Positions 1 to 6,904 of a stretch of DNA of 9,882 bases are shown piece by piece. The DNA lies in the NCBI GenBank assembly GCA_031549965.1, contig JAVBPB010000134.1, positions 1 to 9,882 on the forward strand, written 5' to 3'. The DNA comes from JAVBPB01 sp031549965. GTDB taxonomy: Bacteria > Bacillota > Clostridia > Lachnospirales > Lachnospiraceae. Made by a program: the position numbers and the translations under genes. How positions within the stretch are numbered: position 1 is the stretch's first letter; each line of letters opens with the position of its first letter. The notes beneath the pieces were generated by a model. It was not told the DNA's origin, ran no database searches, and saw only the letters and a program-made list of their open reading frames with translations.

Positions 1-19
1 CCTGAATCCGTTAAACTCA
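1..19 (+). repeat. Left terminal inverted repeat of the IS
   Basis: The first 19 bases, starting CCTGAATCCG, are the exact reverse complement of 1703-1721. Identity stops at base 20. The repeat lies downstream of the transposase stop codon. It could extend further left, outside the window, but the right copy meets open coding sequence immediately, which argues that this is the true tip. Confidence 0.92.
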
Positions 20-186
20 GATTTTATACACAAGGTTTATGAATGTTTAATGAAATAAATCAGGGAAGTTATCTTTTACCTTACTATATTATGGTTACTT
101 TCTCAATAACCTTAAATTTCTTATTTTTGAGTTCACTTAATAAACCATTTGTTTAAAAATGGTATAATTTTACATTTTGCAATAAG

Positions 187-1539
187 TTATGCAAAACGCC
201 GGTAGATATCCATAAATACATATCTCCATATGTTACTGCAACCTAGTGAAAGAATTACCCTACGGCTATGTTCTTTGACATGTCCTGCAATTAAAATTAG
301 GTTGTTTATTACAGTACGTAGCCTACGTCGTTTTACAGGCCTCTTTGGCTTTGGTGATTTTCCATTTTTTAAGGATTCCTGCCCAATCATACGCAATATA
401 TTGTAAGCTAAAATAGTGAGCTCAAGAATTAATTTATTGGTAGCAAATTTTCCAGATGGAAGCCTTTCTATATCCATGTCGGTTTTGATTTCACTATGAT
501 ATTGTTCAGATTCGCCATGTGCATGATATAGCTTAATAATTTCATCATCTGGTATGCCAAGATTCGTCCACCAAGTATTTAATTCGATATCTGCTGGCAT
601 AATAAACTGACCTTGTTTATCAATTGTACGCTCTATTACCTCATAACCGATACGCATACCCATTGTTTTATCATTTCCTTCGGAGTCCTTGTATGTTACA
701 TCTTTCCATGATGTTCCTACATATACAGTTTTACCCTCTCTGGGATTATTAATATCCTTACACCAGGATTTTACATTATCAAACCAATCTTGTTTGGTTT
801 CACCACGTCTAGGATTACGCTTAACAATAAACCATGAACCATCTTCAATCAATATTCCAAGATTTTCAGCTGCATCATTTCCAGAATCAAGGCGTATGAG
901 AAGGGGTGCATCTGTAAGCTGATGACACAGGTTAAGGGTTTCCTTTAAAAACTCTGGTGTATGATTCTGGCAATGCTGTTTGCCTTCACGCAACTCACAG
1001 TTTACCAGAAAGCCTTCAGTTCCAATATAGGCCATTATTGGTGCATATCCATCAAAACCTTTGTATGTTCTTGACACACCTTCTTTTGAAGATTTGGAAT
1101 TATCAAATGGAGTCACATCTATATCAACAGGGACATAGCCATTTGGTAGTGCAGAAGGTTTGATTCCATAGCTTTGGAACATGGTGACATTTGCCATAAG
1201 AATTTCTTTACGTAGTGAAGAACCAATGTCATCCATTCGTTGGCGTAAAGTTTCGGCAGAAGGAATTTCTCTAGTAATTCCAAGTGCTATTTTGTAGTAT
1301 TCTGGATCTTCTGCCATTTCGCATACAGCTTCAAAATCTGTTTTTCCTTGGCAGAGTAATCCGATGTAAGTAAGAAGGATATCGCCATTTTTAATTTGTG
1401 GTTGTGAACGTTTATCAGTAACAGATATTCTGTTGATTTGCTTTACTAAATCACTTTTTCCAAGCATTGCTCCCACAAGAGAGAGACCACTTGGTGTTAT
1501 AAGACGTTCATTGGAAAATTCTATAACAAGTTTTTTCAT
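187..1539 (-). CDS. IS1380-family DDE transposase
   Basis: This 450-residue protein catalyses cut-and-paste movement of the surrounding element. A retroviral-type DDE fold is indicated by VDIDVTPFD (likely first Asp at D141), RLDSGND (D218) and a C-terminal region HGESEQYHSEIK with E345. The spacing Y338-x2-H341-x3-E345-x6-K352 matches the YREK signature of the IS4/IS1380 superfamily, except that His replaces the Arg. The stretch ERLPSGKFATN just after it and the basic KRPVKRRRLRTVI tail are typical of IS1380. The length is normal and there is no internal stop. The ATG is preceded on the minus strand by GAGGTG, 7 bases upstream. The gene reads away from the interrupted gene to its right. Confidence 0.93.
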   Translation of the reverse strand: MKKLVIEFSNERLITPSGLSLVGAMLGKSDLVKQINRISVTDKRSQPQIKNGDILLTYIGLLCQGKTDFEAVCEMAEDPEYYKIALGITREIPSAETLRQRMDDIGSSLRKEILMANVTMFQSYGIKPSALPNGYVPVDIDVTPFDNSKSSKEGVSRTYKGFDGYAPIMAYIGTEGFLVNCELREGKQHCQNHTPEFLKETLNLCHQLTDAPLLIRLDSGNDAAENLGILIEDGSWFIVKRNPRRGETKQDWFDNVKSWCKDINNPREGKTVYVGTSWKDVTYKDSEGNDKTMGMRIGYEVIERTIDKQGQFIMPADIELNTWWTNLGIPDDEIIKLYHAHGESEQYHSEIKTDMDIERLPSGKFATNKLILELTILAYNILRMIGQESLKNGKSPKPKRPVKRRRLRTVINNLILIAGHVKEHSRRVILSLGCSNIWRYVFMDIYRRFA

Positions 1540-1618
1540 CTCGTTTCACCTCATTATTTTATCTGTTTCTATTGTATCAGATTTGAGGTTAATATGAAAT
1601 AAAAACAACTATTTTTTA

Positions 1619-1633
1619 TCACCCAATGGGTGA
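1619..1633. repeat. Short palindrome in the transposase leader
   Basis: TCACCC and GGGTGA form a perfect 6-bp inverted repeat around AAT, between the transposase start and the right IS end. It could be an operator or a small hairpin in the transposase leader. No function can be assigned from the sequence. Confidence 0.35.
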
Positions 1634-1702
1634 AAATGAAATATAGATTTACGACGCTTTAAAGTACTGTGGATGGCTTAGTTGACAGCCATTTTGAGTT
1701 AG

Positions 1703-1721
1703 TGAGTTTAACGGATTCAGG
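1703..1721 (-). repeat. Right terminal inverted repeat of the IS
   Basis: This copy is the exact reverse complement of bases 1-19. It lies upstream of the transposase gene and contains stop codons in the frame of the downstream coding remnant (TGA at 1703, TAA at 1709). It therefore ends the open frame that reaches it from the right. Confidence 0.92.
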
Positions 1722-2968
1722 ATATTGATAATTTAAATACAACAAACAGAGACAGAAGTTATAGTAATTATAATGCTAAACATACAGCATATAAGCGTCA
1801 ATACATTGATGTTGTTGGATATATAGGCTCCCTAACTTTAAATGACACAAGTGATTTTAGATTTGCTACATTATTTAAACAACTAGATAGTTCTGGTGGG
1901 TGGCTAATTCAAAATCTTGTACCAAAGGTTAATTACAAATTACCTAATATGATAGCATCTGATAGTCTAGATATAAGACAGGAGGTTGCATCGGCTTCTA
2001 CTAAGTGGCATTCTACATATGGTATGACTGATGCAGTAACAGGAGGCAAAGCTTACCCTTATGTTAAGCTACCACTAACTCCAGCAGATAATCCGATTGT
2101 TAGTTTACGTAATCAACCACTTCGTCCAGGTTATCAAATGTATTTAGATGTAGAGACAGTTGGTGATTATTATGGAGAAAACAGAAACGATGACGGTATA
2201 ATACAAGATTCTGATTTATACTATAAAATGCAGATAACACCAAGGTATTGGGAATTAAATTTAGACACAAGTGTATATACGCCTGTAGATGTTTATATGG
2301 GTGTTAATGGTGAGTATACACCGGTTGTATTATTTGGAAATTCTACAGATAGTAGTGAATGGTACTATTACCTAGATTGGCTTGAAGAATCAGCAAGGAG
2401 AAATTATACAGCAAAAGAGAAAACGGCTTCTAACAGAGCAAAAGATGCTTTAACATCCGGAAATGAGATATCTTCTAGATTACCGATAATGCAGCCAGAT
2501 GTTATTGGAACTGCTAATAGATTATTTTTGAACGATTTAAATAGAACGTTTATTGGCTCTATATTTACATATGGAGTAAACAAGAATCCACAAGATATAT
2601 TCTACGATCCTCTTTATGAATTACAAGCACAACGTTGGCATTTTACTCTTGGGTTACCATCTAGTTCCGTTTTTGTTAGAGCGGGTCAACCTTGTACTGA
2701 TACTAATATTAAAACCATACAAGACAATAATAGTGTTATAGTCTGTGCTATAGATATAAAAGTAAAAGGAAACGTATGGACACTTGAGTATGATGGTACA
2801 GGAATAAATAAAAGCGATGGTGGTGGATTTAAGGTTAATGTTGATGGAAAAACGTATGCTCCGCCAATTGATCCAAACACAGGTACAACCTTAAATGATC
2901 CAATTATAGCAGTTTACTCAAATAAATACACTTCTAAGAATGATCTAAGGACAGAAGGTAGTCATTAA
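1722..2968 (+). pseudogene. 3' remnant of an IS-interrupted gene, unknown function (possibly DUF5704-like)
   Basis: The frame is open from the IS edge to the stop at 2966-2968, about 415 codons, with no start codon near the edge. The first Met, at 1949, lies well inside coding sequence and has no good ribosome binding site. The upstream residues (YIDVVGYIGSLTLNDTSDF, then FKQLDSSGGWLIQNLV) look like a normal folded domain, so the true start lay left of the insertion. The rest is rich in aromatic and polar residues, for example GYQMYLDVETVGDYYG and TPVDVYMGVNGEYTPV, with no membrane segment or catalytic motif that I recognise. From memory it resembles large clostridial proteins labelled DUF5704 or Athe_2463-like, often extracellular, but this is weak. 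A strong terminator follows, so this was the last gene of its unit. Confidence 0.7.
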
Positions 2969-2972
2969 AATA

Positions 2973-3020
2973 GAGTGGGAGCATAAATAAACTATGCTCT
3001 CACTCAACTCTTATTTATCT
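2973..3020 (+). terminator. Intrinsic terminator after the interrupted gene
   Basis: A 13-bp stem (2973-2985 with 2993-3005, one G-U pair) closes a 7-base loop. It is followed by a T-rich run around 3008-3020. It starts 4 bases after the stop codon at 2968. Confidence 0.82.
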
Positions 3021-3331
3021 AATAAAATATGTCAGTTAATCTTAGTTTTTTCTTCGACAAAACAAACAAAATAAAACGCACTTTTTAGTGCAAAATGACG
3101 AAAATAAAAAAGTTTATGAAATTTGGTTCAAAAATGCCTTGTAAGTGTCCTTATATATTGAGGAGTATATTTTTAAGAAATATATTAAATCTCATGTACC
3201 TTGGTAATTGAATAGGTTCATTATTTTTATAACGAATATATTTTGAAGAGCAGTAGATAGATACGCCATGACACTTAATAGTTCTGTAGTAAATTAACTA
3301 ATACAGTTAAAAGTATTACAGTATTGTCATA
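3021..3331. other. Non-coding AT-rich spacer
   Basis: No credible gene is seen on either strand. The only notable structures are a small hairpin (GCACT, TTTT loop, AGTGC, about 3080-3093) and a weak CTGTA/TACAG inverted repeat near 3284-3307. Short ATG frames here lack ribosome binding sites. The stretch probably separates the cargo gene from the RNA and recombinase module. Confidence 0.5.
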
Positions 3332-3571
3332 AGTTGAGCGATATAATATCGACTCGAAACTAATATAGCAAGTATTAGGTGCGAAGATGTCAAATATAGG
3401 AGACTTAGCCATAATTTTGGTTGAGCTGTAAGCTTGCAGTACAGATAAAAATAATCCTAGTGCTTATTTGGCACGTAATACCGGGAGGCGAGTAAATACG
3501 GTATGATTTTAAAAACGAAAGAATATTAGGAGTATGTAAGTGGTAAAATTTACTTGCATACTCTTTATTTA
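3332..3571 (+). ncRNA. Candidate structured RNA ending in an intrinsic terminator
   Basis: Several stems fold by hand. A hairpin at 3332-3361 pairs AGTTGAGCGATA with TATCGaCTCgaAACT. A 10-bp closing helix pairs 3370-3379 with 3456-3465 (two G-U). Inside it, adjacent hairpins are 3404-3410/3419-3425 (7 bp) and 3426-3430/3440-3444 (5 bp). A 6-bp hairpin follows (3478-3483/3499-3504) with a purine-rich 15-base loop. The block is locally richer in G and C than its surroundings, has no reading frame, and ends in a 12-bp terminator. I compared it from memory with the T-box, SAM, TPP, lysine, cobalamin, c-di-GMP, c-di-AMP, glycine, ZTP, guanidine and M-box consensus motifs and it fits none. It could be a standalone small RNA or a cis-acting leader for the small gene at 3783. 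A weak promoter is possible (TTGTCA at 3324, TATCGA at 3347). Confidence 0.5.
3530..3570 (+). terminator. Intrinsic terminator closing the structured RNA
   Basis: A 12-bp stem (3530-3541 with 3552-3563, one G-U pair) closes a 10-base loop and is followed by TTTATTT. No protein gene ends nearby, which implies that a non-coding transcript stops here or that the site is a conditional attenuator for the downstream genes. Confidence 0.8.
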
Positions 3572-3735
3572 GAAATAATGTAGTTGTAGAAGTAAAATGT
3601 ATATTAAAAAATTAAAGTATGAGTGTTACATAAGTAAGAAGATTTACAAGTTGGAGAAGTTATACTTATTTAAATTAGAAATAATAAAAAGCAAGATTTT
3701 AAATTTAGGGAATATAATATAAAGATAATTATTTA

Positions 3736-3747
3736 ATTACATGTAAT
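3736..3747. repeat. 12-bp perfect palindrome upstream of a small gene
   Basis: ATTACATGTAAT is its own reverse complement and lies about 36 bases before the start codon at 3783. This position suits a repressor operator, though AT-rich DNA gives such palindromes by chance. No clear promoter with both boxes is seen next to it. Confidence 0.3.
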
Positions 3748-3782
3748 AATTTATGTTGTTATATGTAGGATGGAGGGTTATT

Positions 3783-3905
3783 ATGAACACAAAAGTAGTA
3801 GTAAAAAACATTTTTAGAGAGAAAGAGTCTGATAAAAGAACAAAACTTATTGAATCACTTATAAAAGAACAATTAAAAAGAAATCAATATACAAGAAAAA
3901 TATAG
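3783..3905 (+). CDS. 40-residue basic small protein upstream of the recombinase
   Basis: The frame encodes MNTKVVVKNIFREKESDK and continues to end in NQYTRKI. It is highly charged and Lys/Arg-rich, probably helical from about residue 17 to 35, and has no signal or membrane segment. The ribosome binding site GGAGGG at 3772-3777 is strong and well spaced from ATG, which is the best reason to call it a gene. It lies 85 bases before the recombinase start, in the same direction, but the recombinase has its own promoter between them. Small basic proteins next to serine recombinases in Firmicutes elements are common and mostly uncharacterised. A role as recombination directionality factor or regulator is possible but is pure inference. 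I do not recognise the family with certainty. Confidence 0.65.
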   Translation: MNTKVVVKNIFREKESDKRTKLIESLIKEQLKRNQYTRKI

Positions 3906-3921
3906 CTAAGCACATAAAACA

Positions 3922-3950
3922 TTGATACTTAATTTAAAATATGATATGCT
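3922..3950 (+). promoter_or_regulatory. Promoter of the recombinase gene
   Basis: TTGATA (3922-3927) and TATGCT (3945-3950) are separated by exactly 17 bases, and a TG dinucleotide one base before the second box makes an extended -10. The predicted start is near 3957, giving a short leader before the ribosome binding site at 3983. Confidence 0.55.
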
Positions 3951-3979
3951 ATAGATAGGTTTTATCTGTTCTATCTATA
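3950..3979. promoter_or_regulatory. 9-bp perfect inverted repeat at the recombinase transcription start
   Basis: TATAGATAG (3950-3958) and CTATCTATA (3971-3979) are exact reverse complements separated by 12 bases. The pair spans the predicted start site and ends 3 bases before the AGGAGG. As DNA it would suit a dimeric repressor. As RNA it would form a hairpin next to the ribosome binding site. Either could hold recombinase expression low. Confidence 0.5.
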
Positions 3980-3990
3980 ATCAGGAGGTT

Positions 3991-5625
3991 ATGGATATTG
4001 TGCAAGTATTAAATAATAATGATCAGGCAGTGTTGTATTTAAGACTTAGTAAAGAAGATATTGATAAATTGAAAAAGGGTGATTATAGCGAAAGCATAGA
4101 GAATCAACGTTTACTACTTACCGAATATGCAATTGAACAGGGATTTAAGATTGTAGATATTTACATTGATGATGATTATTCAGGATTATACGATGATAGG
4201 CCTGGATTTGAACGATTAATTAGAGATAGTAAATTAGGTAAATTTAATACTGTTATTGCGAAATCTCAATCTAGATTTACAAGAAACATGGAACATATGG
4301 AGAAATACTTACATCATGATTTTCCTCTATTAGGGATAAGATTTATTGGTTTGATAGATGGAGTAGATACAGCCTTAAAAGGAAATAAAAAGGCTAGACA
4401 AATTTATGGGCTTACCAATGAATGGTATTGTGAAGACTTATCAGAGAACATAAGAACTGTTTTTAAACATAAAATGAAAGACGGTCAGTTTTTAGGTGGT
4501 TTTGCACCATATGGTTACTTAAAGAATCCTAATGACAAACATAAATTTATTATTGATGAAGAAGCAGCTAATGTTGTAAGAAGAATATTTCATCTCTATA
4601 TACAAGGCTTCAGTGTTAATAAGATATGTCATATCTTAGAAGATGATTTTATTCCAAATCCGACTGTTTATAAAAAGCAACAAGGATTGACGTATGCTAA
4701 TGTAAAAGCAAAAGACTTTAGTGAAAAATATAATCTATGGAGTCCAACAACAATCAGAAGAATTATATCAAATGAAACCTACATAGGAAAGTTAATTCAA
4801 GGTACATGTGAAAAATTAAGTTACAAAGATAAAAAAATAGTACCTATTCCAAAGGAAAATTGGATTGTGGTTGAAAATCATCATGAACCAATTATTGAAA
4901 TAGATTTATTTAAAAAAGCAAAATCACTGAGTGAAAAAAGAAGAATCGTTGCTCCTAATCAAACCGGTGATAAAAAAGTTCATGTACTTGCAGGAAAGAT
5001 CAGATGTGAAAGTTGTGGCTCAACTATGATAAAATCAGGTGGAGTAAGAGGAAATAGTTCAGATTGGTATCTAAGATGTCAGCTAGCTAATAAATCAAGA
5101 CTAAGTAGATGTACATCACATAATATCTTATATTCAGTTGTAGAAAATACTACATTAGAGAGTATCCAGCAATTAGTTTACCCTGTTTTAAATGAAAAAG
5201 TAAAGAATGGTGAATTGGAAAACTATTTATTGCAAACAACAAATAACAATGATCAAATAAAATCTAAAACAAAATTGCTAAAAGAATTACAAGACAAAGC
5301 TAGTGAAGGTATGAATTCTCTTAAATTACTATATACAGATAGAGTAAATGGTAAATTAACAGAAGACATATTTACTGCGTTAAAAGATAATATTGAATCA
5401 GAATATGAAACTATTCAACAACAGATTCAAAAAATAAATAAGGAATTAGAAGATTTATCTTCAGAACAGCACACAAAGAAGAATTTTCAAAAACTCATTG
5501 GTAAATATTGTGATTATTCTAAATTAACACATGAAATGGTAGCTGATTTTATTGAATGTATCCAAATCGGTGAAAAAGACAAAGAATCTTCTAGACAGGA
5601 AGTCACCATTCATTGGAATCTTTAA
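3991..5625 (+). CDS. Large serine recombinase (site-specific integrase/excisionase)
   Basis: This 544-residue cytoplasmic DNA recombinase integrates and excises mobile elements between short attachment sites through a covalent phosphoserine intermediate. The catalytic N-terminal resolvase domain (about 12-155) has YLRLS with nucleophile S20, ENQR at 37-40 and SQSRFTR at 92-98. The Recombinase domain follows (about 165-310: APYGYLKNP, then the helix around 190-215). A zinc ribbon has C339, C342, C363 and C374. A coiled coil (about 420-495) and a C-terminal tail end the protein. The length is normal and nothing is broken. The ATG at 3991 is only 2 bases after AGGAGG, while an in-frame GTG at 4000 sits 11 bases after it, so either could be used. 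The domain set is of the TnpX/TndX and phage-integrase type. The small gene at 5657 follows closely, and the split protease gene marks the likely attachment site. Confidence 0.95.
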   Translation: MDIVQVLNNNDQAVLYLRLSKEDIDKLKKGDYSESIENQRLLLTEYAIEQGFKIVDIYIDDDYSGLYDDRPGFERLIRDSKLGKFNTVIAKSQSRFTRNMEHMEKYLHHDFPLLGIRFIGLIDGVDTALKGNKKARQIYGLTNEWYCEDLSENIRTVFKHKMKDGQFLGGFAPYGYLKNPNDKHKFIIDEEAANVVRRIFHLYIQGFSVNKICHILEDDFIPNPTVYKKQQGLTYANVKAKDFSEKYNLWSPTTIRRIISNETYIGKLIQGTCEKLSYKDKKIVPIPKENWIVVENHHEPIIEIDLFKKAKSLSEKRRIVAPNQTGDKKVHVLAGKIRCESCGSTMIKSGGVRGNSSDWYLRCQLANKSRLSRCTSHNILYSVVENTTLESIQQLVYPVLNEKVKNGELENYLLQTTNNNDQIKSKTKLLKELQDKASEGMNSLKLLYTDRVNGKLTEDIFTALKDNIESEYETIQQQIQKINKELEDLSSEQHTKKNFQKLIGKYCDYSKLTHEMVADFIECIQIGEKDKESSRQEVTIHWNL

Positions 5626-5656
5626 AGTTACTTGAAGAATTTGGAGGTGCTATTAA

Positions 5657-5821
5657 TTGCTGGATGGTGTTGAGCTTTTAAATAAAGGTATGGAATGTCT
5701 AATAGAAAATTTAGGTCTGGTTGAAACAGAGCGTTTTATATCTTTGCTTTGTGTTGAAAGATTTGATTATACAAAATGGCGTGAAGAAACTTTATTTAAG
5801 AAGACGACAGTTGATGAATAA
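5657..5821 (+). CDS. 54-residue conserved-looking small protein after the recombinase (TTG start)
   Basis: The gene begins 31 bases after the recombinase stop and probably shares its transcript. GGAGG at 5643-5647 lies 9 bases before TTG, and no ATG is suitably placed. The protein contains the phrases NKGMECLIENLGLVE and ETERFISLLCVERFDYTKWREE. I recall this pattern (a G-x-E/K-x-L-I/V-E-x-L-G start, then RFI and the motif D-Y-T-K-W/E-R) from short uncharacterised bacterial proteins, often next to mobile-element or toxin-antitoxin genes. Those are usually somewhat longer at the C-terminus, so this copy may be slightly shortened. It has no membrane segment and its function is unknown. The codon use and motif make it more than a chance frame. 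Confidence 0.7.
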   Translation: MLDGVELLNKGMECLIENLGLVETERFISLLCVERFDYTKWREETLFKKTTVDE

Positions 5822-5928
5822 TTAAAATAGGCTATATAATATATAAATGTAAAAAATCTTTTTATTCATAGAATATGAACAAATCTATTTACTCAAAATA
5901 AAACACAATTTCGTGTTACAAACCACAC
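5822..5928. other. Putative attachment-site region at the right end of the integrated element
   Basis: This 107-bp non-coding stretch lies between the recombinase unit and the point where protease coding homology starts. It holds two perfect inverted repeats: TTCATA-gaa-TATGAA (5865-5879) and AACAC-aatttc-GTGTT (5902-5917). Large serine recombinases act on sites of roughly 40-60 bp with imperfect dyads around a 2-bp core, so the true attR probably covers about 5890-5950, including the first protease codons. The exact core cannot be fixed without the other end of the element. Confidence 0.45.
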
Positions 5929-6657
5929 ACACATGTATCGGGAATCATCGGAGGAAATGGGAGTCAATCAAACGGTCAACATATTGGTATTGCCCCCAAA
6001 TGCAATATAATTAGTGTAAAGGTTCTAAATTATAGGGGTAATGGTAATATTTCTGACGTGCTGGCAGGTCTTCAATGGGTTATTGACAACAAGGATAGAT
6101 ATAACATACGAATAGTAAACATTTCAGTGGGAACAGTTTCAGATAACAGTATAGATGAAAGCTCAGTACTTGTAAAAGGAGTAAATGCTGCATGGGATAG
6201 TGGGCTTATAGTGGTAGTTGCCGCAGGTAATAACGGACCCAAGCCTATGTCTATTACAACCCCCGGAATTAGTAGGAAAATAATTACAGTGGGTGCTTCG
6301 GATGATAATATTGCAGTTAATATACATGGGGATAAGGTAAGTGATTATTCAGGAAGAGGGCCTACTTACTCATGTATTAAAAAACCAGATATTGTTGCTC
6401 CTGGCAGTAATATTCTTTCGTGCAGTAATGCGACAGGTAGGCGGGGGAGGGTAAGAGGAGATGATTATGTAGAAAAAAGCGGAACATCCATGTCAACACC
6501 AATTGTATCAGGGGCAATTGCATTATTACTATCTGTTTATCCAGAGATGACAAATAAAGATGTAAAAATTAAATTAAGAGACAGCGGAGCAGATCTTGGT
6601 TACACTCAGGAAAAACAAGGCTGGGGAATGCTTAATATAGAAAGACTGTTAAACTAA
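5929..6657 (+). pseudogene. 3' part of a split S8 subtilisin-like protease gene (AprX-like)
   Basis: The frame resembles AprX-type intracellular subtilases. It begins with THVSGIIGGNG, which normally follows the catalytic His and Gly; here the preceding codons read Lys-Pro-His, and TAA lies in frame at 5899. The catalytic Asp and the HG part of HGTHV are therefore missing. Downstream motifs are intact: IAPKCNIISVKVL, VNISVGT, the oxyanion Asn in VVAAGNNGP (codon 6229-6231), PDIVAPG, and the catalytic Ser in SGTSMSTPIVSGA (codon 6487-6489). The sequence then runs to a normal C-terminus at RLLN. A GTG at 6058 could be read as a start, but it lies within conserved sequence and is not one. As it stands the fragment cannot be an active protease. 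A clean cut next to a recombinase suggests a split by integration, not slow decay; the other half should lie at the left end of the element. Confidence 0.85.
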
Positions 6658-6679
6658 ATATAATTATTTAATAATAAAA

Positions 6680-6726
6680 GGCTGTAGAATAATGAATAAT
6701 TCATTATTCTACGGCTATTTTTATAT
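6680..6726 (+). terminator. Intrinsic terminator after the protease remnant
   Basis: A 16-bp stem (6680-6695 with 6701-6716, two G-U pairs) closes a 5-base loop and is followed by ATTTTTATATT. It begins 22 bases after the protease stop and insulates the regulator genes that follow. Confidence 0.88.
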
Positions 6727-6770
6727 TCTTTGATATATGATACTAAGGCACTATCACAAATAGAATAGCC

Positions 6771-6799
6771 TTGTAGAAAATTTTTAACTATGATATGAT
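6771..6799 (+). promoter_or_regulatory. Promoter of the response regulator-kinase operon
   Basis: TTGTAG (6771-6776) and TATGAT (6794-6799) are separated by 17 bases, with TATGAT matching five of six consensus positions. This puts the start near 6806 and leaves a leader of about 100 bases before the regulator. No other nearby pair is as good. Confidence 0.5.
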
Positions 6800-6904
6800 T
6801 AAAGTACAAAAAATTAGATTTTCACTATTTACTTATTATAAGCTCTAGCCATTATTATAAAGAATAAAAAAATGTTGATATAAAATTGTAGAGGAGTTAA
6901 TAAA

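Larger units (their letters stand above)
1..1721 (-). mobile_element. Complete IS1380-family insertion sequence
   Basis: The element is bounded by perfect 19-bp inverted repeats at 1-19 and 1703-1721 and contains one long minus-strand transposase gene, the usual single-gene layout of IS1380. The size of about 1.7 kb fits the family. The window starts exactly at the left tip, so the left flank and the target duplication cannot be seen. On the right, the adjoining reading frame is open up to the repeat, which shows that a gene was interrupted. The element looks intact and potentially mobile. Confidence 0.9.

Noticed and set aside
689..1163. Plus-strand open frames of 77 and 68 codons inside the transposase gene
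   Set aside because: They lie antisense to an intact, well-conserved transposase, have no ribosome binding sites and have no recognisable motifs.
2686..2880. Minus-strand frame of 64 codons opposite the interrupted gene
   Set aside because: It is a shadow of the plus-strand coding frame with no start signals.
3113..3213. Possible 31-residue frame starting MKFGSKMPCKCPY
   Set aside because: It has no ribosome binding site or promoter and is isolated in a non-coding spacer. The Cys pair alone is not enough.
3342..3347. TATAAT as the -10 box of the structured RNA
   Set aside because: TTGTCA at 3324 is only 12 bases upstream and no other -35 fits. The hexamer lies in a hairpin arm, so chance AT-richness is the better explanation.
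3332..3571. A known riboswitch or T-box
   Set aside because: The diagnostic conserved strings of the classes I can recall are absent, including the T-box GGTGG-ACCGCG element and the SAM, TPP, cobalamin, c-di-GMP and lysine cores.
3597..3722. Possible 41-residue Lys/Ile/Leu-rich small protein between the structured RNA and the 40-residue gene
   Set aside because: It has no ribosome binding site, and its composition is what random AT-rich DNA gives. It ends without relation to neighbouring signals.
6058..6657. A 199-residue protease starting at GTG 6058
   Set aside because: Conserved subtilase sequence continues in frame upstream to about 5929, so this GTG is an internal codon. There is no ribosome binding site before it.
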